The position numbers and the translations under genes were made by a program. Source: Boswellia sacra (lineage: Eukaryota > Streptophyta > Magnoliopsida > Sapindales > Burseraceae). From it: DNA of 64,000 bases. Shown one piece after another: positions 57,274-64,000 of this stretch. Below the pieces are notes generated by a model. That model was not told where the DNA came from, ran no database searches, and saw only the letters and a program-made list of their open reading frames with translations. The stretch is from contig SNVD02002517.1 of the NCBI GenBank assembly GCA_013180625.2, positions 99,788-163,787 on the forward strand, in the 5' to 3' direction. How positions within the stretch are numbered: position 1 is the stretch's first letter; every line of letters starts with the position of its first letter.

Positions 57274-57378
57274 TGAGTCAACTCGCCGATTCAGATCGTT
57301 GAAGAGAAGGAATGTGAATTGTTTTCGTTAATGGACACGTCTCCGAAGCATAATGATATCTCCCCTTTTATATAGCCT
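57274..57378 (-). promoter_or_regulatory. SEC61 beta core promoter and first non-coding exon
   Basis: On the minus strand a TATA box (ctatataaaagg, about 57376-57364) is followed about 30 bases later by a non-coding first exon that ends at 57274 with the sequence gttgactca before gtgagt. The 431-base leader intron follows. Leader introns are common in highly expressed plant genes. Confidence 0.7.
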
Positions 57379-58507
57379 ACGATTCAATACCACGACCTGC
57401 CAACCAATGGTTTCGTGCCATGTCATCATGACGGCCACGTCAGCTCTTTGGTTTCGGAGGTACGGTTTTACCCTTCATGTTTCAAAAGCTGTGACAGCTC
57501 ACCCTTGTTTTGTTTCTATTATTAATTGTTGTTTATTCAACTTATTATTTTTTTTTTAGAATTTTAAGATTCATGCGTCGGAATCCAATGGCTGAAAATT
57601 GATCAACGTGCATTTATTTCGCACTCACATCTAAATTTAAGTTCAACAAATGAAAGTCAAATTAAAGGCTTTACTTTTGAAATATCGGTAACTAGGGCAA
57701 AACATTTTTTTAGAGATATATACATATATATATATTAAGATATTTTATATAATGAAATTCAGGATTTTAATAAAATAATATAATGTTTATTTTTAGACAA
57801 AGTTGTATATCAAATGAAACTAATATTAATATGTTATATATTTCTATATATAATAATAGTATACTATATAAAAATGAAAATAACATTATTATTTTTATTT
57901 TTTTATATAAAATTGCGGGATGCCATCAAATATAAGGTGAGGAGTGGTAAACCTATTTCTACTTCATCATAGTACGAGGATTAAATTTTTATCTTACGCT
58001 GCTTTATCTCCATGAAAAATATTCCCACTCCTACTCCAACAGAGGTGGAGTCTCATGAGTCCTAAGTCTAAAATAAATGTTGTCATCCCTAAAAAAACAA
58101 TTAAATTGATGGATTGAAATATAATGTAATAAGTAGTAAATCATCAATCATATATATCAAAGGAAATTCTTTGATTTTATTAATAAGGAAAAAAAATTTT
58201 ATATTATAAAATAGTAACTGAACATTGAGGTTTATTTTCAACTCTAAAAAAAAAAGAATTTGTGAGTGAAGTAATTAATTTTTAAAAAAGAAAAAGTAAG
58301 AACAAAAAACTTAGCAAATTATAACTCGTTACCTTTTTTTTTATTTTATTTTAAAGATATTGAATATACTATAGAACCATTATTTATGTAATTGGTAAAC
58401 AAATATTGATATGAGTAATGTGTCAAATATTTATCCCAAAACTCATACCAAAAAATGTGTCAAATGACGTGAAATTATCGTGCTTATTACTTACCACATC
58501 ATCCAAT
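57379..58507. other. AT-rich intergenic region
   Basis: No gene. Around 57905-58095 there are inverted-looking ends (gggatgccatc and gttgtcatccc) that might be a small degenerate hAT-like element, but no TSD is seen. Confidence 0.35.
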
Positions 58508-59297
58508 TGTCACGGCCTTATTGTTTCACAAGCGGAGACCGTGTGGCCTTAGGCGCTAACACACTTCAAAGTGCACCTAAGTAAGCCTTATTCCGCTTTA
58601 AGAGAGGTTCAAGCGAAAGAGAACAATAACACGAGAGATTTGGGTGAGGAAATGTTCACTATACACTAAGTAGTTTACAAGGCTCGCAAGACTCTTGAAC
58701 ACTTGAGTCTAGCATGAATCCCCTAACTTTTCATGACTTATCAATGAGTGCTCATCCCTATTTATAGGCAAGCACCTCCTCAACGTGTGGCTAACATTAC
58801 GCCACATCTCACTTCCCAATTGGCCAACCAAGTACCTAGAACATTCCTATTCTAGACACTTCCTAGATATTTACAAGCTTACTTGTTGGCCAAGTAACTC
58901 TAGAGATATCCATACAACTCTAGATAATATAAGAAAAGTCTACACTACCCTAGACATCTCTAGAGAATTCTAGACTCAAGATATTTGCCCAAGCTTCCGG
59001 AATCTTCCGCGGCCTTCCATCATCTCCCGCCACCTTCTAGATTCTTTCGGAACCTTCTTGAGTCTTCCGCATGCATCTCATGCCTTCCGGATTCTTTCGG
59101 ATCCTTCTAGAATGTTTCGGAACGTTGCGGAACTTTCTAGAACCTTCTGGAACGCCACGCCCATTCTTTGCGCCATTGAATCCTCCTCGACACAAGGATC
59201 CCAAATCACCATAACACTTGTCCCAAAATCCCAATCTTTGGTGCACTTCCGAACAAGTTTGGCGCAAAACCGTGTGTGTGTTACGCAGGGCGTGACA
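58508..59297 (-). repeat. 3' LTR of the gypsy-type Gag-protease element
   Basis: This is a 790-base LTR with TG...CA ends. It contains unusual runs of alternating cttccgg/ttctagaa words (58990-59150), which yield long antisense open frames. The only copy in the window. Confidence 0.75.
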
Positions 59298-60065
59298 TCC
59301 TCCCCCACCCGATTGCGCGACGCCCTCGTCGCGTCTTCTAGGATGCACCAACGTTCGCGAGCAAGCGGTCTTTCCTCCATGTCGCTGCTTTCTCCTCGCA
59401 TGCTTACATTGCCTCTTGGTTGCCTTCGCCTGTCTACCCGTGTACTTGGCAACCTTATTCGCCATCTTGCCTCCCTTCGTGTAGCCTCCCTCTACGCGCA
59501 CTCCTTTACCATCCTCTTGTAATTGCATCACCCCTAGATGCATGGTGTCGGAGCTTGGCGCGGCTACGGTGGAAAGCATGCATGGACCACCCTCCGAGAT
59601 GCAAACCGCGTTGCATCGAGGCCATATCAGCACATCATAGCGCCTCAAAAAGTCCATGCCTAACACCACATCTGAAGTATTCAAGGGAGCTGCGGAGAGA
59701 TCGACCTTACCTCTCCAAGGACCCAATTGCAGGTCAACCCCACGAGCGACTCCATCAAAGGGTATGGCTTCCGCATTCGCCGCCTTGATCCGTGCTCGCT
59801 CCTTCTCGAGTCGAAGGCTTAACCTCTTGGCCTCGCTAGTACCGATGAAGTTATGCGTGGCATCCGTATCGACCAACAACCTTGTGGTCTTACCATTGAT
59901 GCGTGCCTCCAAGTGCATCAATGATTGGTCTAGTGGCTTGGGAGGTATGGAGGTTTGCGTCAAGGAATTGAGGACTTGCATAACACCCATGCACGCTGGC
60001 TCCTGTGCCTCCTCACATTGTTGGAGCATGGCATTCAATTTGTGTCTCTTTGGGTAATCCCGCGC
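59298..60065 (-). pseudogene. Gypsy retropepsin domain with altered active site
   Basis: The minus-strand frame (60038 downward) encodes LEARINGKTTRLLVDTDATH followed by NFI, then GVDLQLGPWRGKVDLS and VVLGMDFLRRYDVLIWP, the retropepsin fold used by gypsy elements. The catalytic triplet is Asp-Thr-Asp rather than Asp-Thr/Ser-Gly, so the Gly is lost and activity is doubtful. After the domain a basic tail (KATKRQCKHARRKQRHGG) continues into the LTR. Confidence 0.82.
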
Positions 60066-60932
60066 CTAATGTGGACCATCACACAAGAAACACTTTAAGT
60101 TGGGTGACAGCTCCTTCCTATTATTTCTCCTATGGTGGTCATCACGTCTCTTATCTCTACCATTGTGAGGACGTTGATGACATGGGGATCTATCCTCCTC
60201 TTCACTACTATCATGATTATAGGGAGTTTTAATGTGTCTTGAAGACTCACCTTTATGGTAGTCGACAAGAGTTTCTACAACGGTGAGTGCAGTAGCGATG
60301 TCCTTCACTCCCCTCCTTTGCAACTCTTGGTACGCCCATGGTTGCAAGCCGTCCATGAAGTTGAAGAGAAGATCTGCCTCACTCATGTCATTGATTTGGA
60401 GCATTAACCCTGAAAATTCCTTCACGTATTTGCAAATCGAACGCCTATGCCTCAACTCCTTCATGTGTTTCCTTGCGTCAAATGACACGTTCTCCGGATA
60501 GAATTGACGTTTCAACTCCTTTTGTAGATCCGCCCATGTGTCTATGACGCACACGCTATTCTTAATTTCCGCATACTTTCGACGCCACCAACTAGCTACA
60601 AGATCCGTGAGATAAAGGGTTGTAGTGTTTACCTTGGCCCTCTCATCAAGGATCCCCAATGCGTCGAAATACCTCTCCATGTGCCAAAGGAAGTTATCCA
60701 ATTCCTTGGCATCCCTTTTGCCACTATACTCTTTGGGTTTAGGTGCCTCAATCCTAGGGATAGCAAGTGTGGGTGACGCTACCACAACGCCACTTGCTAC
60801 CGACCTCTTAAGCATGGCTACCTCAGCCTTTGTCTCATCCAAGCCCTTACTCAGTTCCTTCACTTGAGTTTGGACCTTGGCCAAGACTTCCAGCACCCTT
60901 GCTTGGAAAGCATGAACCTCCTGACGAAGCAC
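60066..60932 (-). pseudogene. Gypsy gag (retrotrans_gag type)
   Basis: An open frame of 288 codons has a coiled-coil N-terminus (VLAKVQTQVKELSKGLDET), then the conserved capsid region (YSGKRDAKELDNFLWHMERY, ASWWRRKYAEI, WADLQKELKRQFYPE, MKELRHRRSICKYVKEFSGL, LLFNFMDGLQPWAYQEL). A zinc knuckle start (CFLCDGPH) runs into a TAA at the 60064 region, and its last Cys is Tyr beyond the stop. It would form the virus-like particle. The stop separates it from protease. Confidence 0.85.
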
Positions 60933-60945
60933 TTCGGTGGCAGCC

Positions 60946-62359
60946 TGATAGGTGTCTATTTATGTATTAATTTTATATCAATTCGTCCATGTTTCTTTGC
61001 TATATTCCTTGGTATTTTTATGTTTTTGTGTGGTTTTGATGTTTGTAGAAGTTTTGGAGCAACTTGCACAAAAATGGAGTAAAACCCTTCATTTTCACCT
61101 CTGCTAGTCAGTGATATTCTCGAATTTAATTGTATTGATATACAATGAACCCGACGACATGTTATATACCGTTGGAAAGCTCTCGAAGTCTATTTTCTGG
61201 AGAAATTTACGGTTTATAAATCCATTCAGTGTACCAAAAGTTGTAATCAAAACAGTGTGAGATGTATAGAAATATAATTCCACAAGTCACTGTAGCATGT
61301 ATAATACGGGGCACTGTAGCAAGTCACTGTAGCAGAGTATTTAAACACATTTTAGGGTTTTTTTTTCATAACTTGAAGAGGGGAGAACGTGGTGGAGGCT
61401 GTAGCTCTGGAATTCTTTCATCTCCTGGAGTTCTTGAAGGAGAAAGGAAGCTTGGAAAGAGGAAGAACTACAATCCAAAGAGAATTACATCAAATTTGCT
61501 AAGTTTTTCCCTTCCCTTTCATTTTCTGGAATGTCTCCATGTTGTATTGTATTTACCACGTTCTTAAACATGTGTAGCTGAATCTGAATTGGTTGAGGGT
61601 GATTTCAAAGCCCCTGATATGGTTTTTGTAAGTTGATTGTGCAAGAAGTTGTTATCCAATTCTCTAATTGAAGTTGCTTGTATTTTCCCATATCTAATGC
61701 TTATGATTGCTTGCTGGATTGTATTTGGAATGGCCAACTGAATATAATCTGGTTGTTGTCTATTGCTAGACTAGAAATCTTGATCCGTAATTGTCTTGAA
61801 TTTCTAATCCTTAGTAGCAAAATTGTGATCAGAGATTGCAATTGGAGAATACAACCTAAGTTAAATAATCCGAGCTTGTGTGTTTATTGCTTAGATCAAC
61901 CTATCTTTCTTATCATAATGCATCCATTGAATTAAATTTAGAGAGCTTGTTCTAGGTTGTTTAATGGATAGAGATTAAATAAAGAGCCTGTTTTATTTAA
62001 CAACAAAGTAAGGAAAGATTGGGATAACAGAGCTTGTTGTTATCTACGGTTGATAATTTCAATGCTGTAATTAGATGACAATTCTACAATTAATTCGCAA
62101 ATCCATATCTTGTGGTAGAGAAGGATCCCTTAACCAGCTTTCTCCCATTGATTTTTCATTCAAATTTACTTTCTGTTTTGTTATTCTTTACTTGCATTCT
62201 TATTTCATTTAGTAAATCATTCAACAAAAATCCCCCCTGTTTAGTTTATTGTTGCTGGAAATAACAAATTCAATTAGAATCAATCCTCGTGGGAACGATA
62301 TCTTACTTATCACTTTATTACTTGTGCGACTAGTATACTTGCTAGTTTCGAACGCATCA
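60946..62359 (+). repeat. 5' LTR of the Athila/Tat-like element
   Basis: This is a 1414-base LTR with TG...CA ends, containing the common LTR word ccgttggaaagctctcgaag at about 61172. A short open frame at 61262-61567 is LTR sequence, not a gene. The end is set by the primer site at 62366. Confidence 0.82.
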
Positions 62360-62365
62360 AGTTTT

Positions 62366-62383
62366 TGGCGCCGTTGCCGGGGA
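62366..62383 (+). other. Primer-binding site of the Athila/Tat-like element
   Basis: TGGCGCCGTTGCCGGGGA lies just inside the 5' LTR. It is identical in its core to the site of the nested gypsy-type element at about 43610-43630 (other strand), so both use the same tRNA primer. Confidence 0.88.
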
Positions 62384-62465
62384 TTGATTTTCTAATCAAT
62401 TTGTTATTCTGTTTTTACTACTGATTCTTAATTTTTATTTTCTCATTGTTTGTGTTTAGGCTTTT

Positions 62466-64000
62466 ATGTTCGAGGGAGATGCGGATCAACGATTTAAGCG
62501 AATCAAGGAGTTTCTCGAATCCTCGAATTTAAGACTAAATCAGTCAATTTCAACTCCACCTCCAGAATTTGACCTTGCACGACATATTTCCCTTCCATCT
62601 TCTTGCAGTTCAATCAAATCTGAATCGGAAGTAATGGCGATGCAAAACAATCAGACTCTTAAGGAGTTAGCGGCTCCAATTATTGATCAACAACCGTTGT
62701 GCATAAATCTCAACCTTGAGGTAGAATTTGAGCTTAAATCTGGACTAATTCGTCTCTTGCCTACATTTCATGGTTTTGCAGGAGAGGATCCTATCAAATA
62801 CCTCAGAGAATTTCATGTGGTATGCTCAAGTATGAAGCCAACTGGCGTGTCTGAGGAGCAAATAAAATTGAGAGCTTTCTCATTCTCATTAGCAGATTCG
62901 GCGAAAGATTGGCTATACTATCTACCATCAGGTACCATCACTACGTGGAATGAGATAAGTAAACTCTTTTTAGAGCAATACTTTCCTATTTCAAAAGCTA
63001 TAAATATTAGAAAAGATATTTGTGACATTCGACAACACAATGGAGAATCACTTTATGAATATTGGGAGAGATTTAAAAGGTTATGTGCTAGCTGTCCAAA
63101 CCATCAAATTAGTGATGGACTTCTTATTCAATATTTCTATGAGGGACTCCTACCAATGGAAAGGAGTATCATTGATGCTGCTAGTGGTGGAGCACTAGTT
63201 AATAAAACACCGAAAGTTGCAAGACATTTGATTAGCGACATGGCAGCGAACTCCCAACAATTCAACAGCCAATTTGAGCCACAACTACCGAGGAGAGTAA
63301 ATGAGGTAAGTACCCCGAACATTGAACAACAACTTTTTGAGCTTACCTTTCTTGTAAAAAAAATGGCTGCAGGACATATGCATCAATCTTATGTATGTGG
63401 AGTATGTTCTACCACGGAGCATCCAAACGATATGTGTCCAACTTTGCAAGAAGGAGATACGGAACAAGCCAATGCCATGGGTGGATTTCTAGGACAACCA
63501 AGCCAAAGTTATAGTCATCATCAACCAATCGCCCCAAATGCCATACCAAATCGACCACCAGGTTTCAATCAACCAAGGGTGCAACAACCATTTCAAGCAC
63601 AACCACCACCAACACCACAACCAGCTCCACAAAATTCAGGTATGTCTCTCCAGGATATTGTTAAAGCACTTGCCACTAACACAATGCAATTTCAGCAGGA
63701 AACTAGGGCAAGTATCCACAACCTGGAAAATCAAATGGGACAATTGGCCACTAACATGAGCAAATTTGAGAGTCAAAGCTCAGAAAAATTACCATCTCAG
63801 CCAGTGATCAATCCAAGAGAGAATGCTAGTGCTGTAACTTTGAGAAGTGGAAAGCAATTAGAGATTCCACCAAAGAAATCACAAATTGATGAAGGAGATG
63901 ATACCACTTCTACCATGAACAAAACATCCACTTCTAAGGTAAATCCTAAAACTTCCATTCATTCATATGTTAACCCTCCACCTTTTCCCAGCAGATTTGC
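62466..64000 (+). CDS. Gag of the Athila/Tat-like gypsy element (partial, open to window end)
   Basis: The ATG at 62466 opens 511 codons without a stop (checked codon by codon). It has an N-terminal variable region, then the capsid-like retrotrans_gag region (HGFAGEDPIKYLREFHVV, FSFSLADSAKDWLYYLPSG, WNEISKLFLEQYFP, GESLYEYWERFKRLC, DGLLIQYFYEGL). A zinc knuckle CGVCSTTEHPNDMC lies at about 63400-63441, followed by a Pro/Gln-rich linker and the signature VTLRSGKQLE near 63837. That signature precedes protease in Athila/Tat polyproteins. The protein packages element RNA. The open frame suggests a young, possibly active copy. Confidence 0.9.
   Translation, partial: MFEGDADQRFKRIKEFLESSNLRLNQSISTPPPEFDLARHISLPSSCSSIKSESEVMAMQNNQTLKELAAPIIDQQPLCINLNLEVEFELKSGLIRLLPTFHGFAGEDPIKYLREFHVVCSSMKPTGVSEEQIKLRAFSFSLADSAKDWLYYLPSGTITTWNEISKLFLEQYFPISKAINIRKDICDIRQHNGESLYEYWERFKRLCASCPNHQISDGLLIQYFYEGLLPMERSIIDAASGGALVNKTPKVARHLISDMAANSQQFNSQFEPQLPRRVNEVSTPNIEQQLFELTFLVKKMAAGHMHQSYVCGVCSTTEHPNDMCPTLQEGDTEQANAMGGFLGQPSQSYSHHQPIAPNAIPNRPPGFNQPRVQQPFQAQPPPTPQPAPQNSGMSLQDIVKALATNTMQFQQETRASIHNLENQMGQLATNMSKFESQSSEKLPSQPVINPRENASAVTLRSGKQLEIPPKKSQIDEGDDTTSTMNKTSTSKVNPKTSIHSYVNPPPFPSRF

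Larger units (their letters stand above)
58508..60945 (-). mobile_element. Gypsy-type element with gag and protease only, 5' end displaced or missing
   Basis: The 3' LTR (58508-59297) starts TGTCACGG and ends GGGCGTGACA. Next to it tcctcccccaccc on plus gives a purine-rich tract on minus. Gag and protease lie on minus up to 60932, and immediately beyond, at 60946, the LTR of another element starts. No RT or integrase is present between protease and the LTR, only a basic, Lys/Arg-rich stretch. It is therefore a Gag-protease element or a large deletion derivative, whose 5' LTR may continue right of the window beyond the next element. Confidence 0.8.
60946..64000 (+). mobile_element. Athila/Tat-like gypsy LTR retrotransposon, 5' part, apparently intact
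   Basis: The 5' LTR (60946-62359) begins TGATAGGTGTC and ends GCATCA. Six bases further, tggcgccgttgccgggga is the primer site typical of Athila/Tat gypsy elements. An uninterrupted gag opens at 62466 and runs off the window. The element abuts, and probably inserted into, the gypsy element on its left. The 3' part lies outside, so TSD and pol cannot be checked. Confidence 0.9.

Noticed and set aside
57905..58095. Small hAT-like element between gggatgccatc and gttgtcatccc
   Set aside because: The inverted ends are short and imperfect and no 8-bp duplication was found.
59058..60057. Plus-strand open frames opposite the gypsy protease and LTR
   Set aside because: They are antisense to recognisable protease sequence in a GC-rich stretch and have no domain of their own.

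Overview
The window is nuclear DNA of a flowering plant, probably a eudicot. It is AT-rich, has GT-AG introns, plant transposon families and two plant defensin-like (LCR/DEFL) loci. I cannot name the species. Only two loci look like intact ordinary host genes: a single-exon SEC61 beta gene (56595-56840, minus) and a two-exon defensin-like gene (36452-36830, minus). A second defensin-like gene is heavily damaged (exon 1 at 15580-15637, exon 2 at 2156-3204, minus), and there is a kinesin-like pseudogene. Almost everything else is nested mobile DNA whose order of insertion can be read from exact target-site duplications (TSDs).

Layout. 1-3.3 kb: an old coiled-coil gene fragment, the end of a CACTA-like element, and exon 2 of the broken defensin-like gene, which is split by an 841-bp hAT-type element with 8-bp TSD. 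3.3-15.2 kb: a Ty1/copia element (copia-1, TSD tataa) sits in the intron of that gene. Its pol region holds chloroplast DNA (ndhA joined to rps12), and its 5' LTR is split by a second copia element (copia-2, TSD aacac) with very long, internally repetitive LTRs. 17.0-19.6 kb: a truncated third copia element (copia-3) of the same subfamily. 20.1-35.6 kb: a kinesin-like pseudogene, apparently inside a terminal-inverted-repeat (TIR) element, is interrupted by a 14.3-kb CACTA element (TSD ttg). The CACTA element carries broken TNP2-type and TNPA-type genes and an antisense, spliced-looking fragment of a VTE6/DUF92 membrane-protein gene. 36.4-37.8 kb: the intact defensin-like gene and a 610-bp hAT-type element.

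38.3-53.8 kb: a 15.5-kb Mutator-like element (MULE) with long TIRs and a 9-bp TSD (8 of 9 matching). It encodes a MULE transposase and, in the same orientation, a DUF1985 plus Ulp1-type cysteine protease gene (KAONASHI-like). Each gene is bracketed by dense arrays of a TCGA-containing motif, inverted on the two sides of the gene. This is the most interesting structure here and resembles the cis-repeat side of the VANDAL/VANC anti-silencing system. A gag-only gypsy-type element (TSD tcgag) is nested in the left TIR. 53.8-54.5 kb: another hAT-type element directly beside the MULE. 56.6-57.4 kb: SEC61 beta with a 5' UTR intron and TATA box. 58.5-60.9 kb: a gypsy Gag-protease element missing its 5' LTR. 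60.9-64 kb: the start of an apparently intact Athila/Tat-like gypsy element with an open gag that runs off the window.

Limits: all calls come from reading motifs, splice signals, TIRs and TSDs by eye. No alignment or database search was run.
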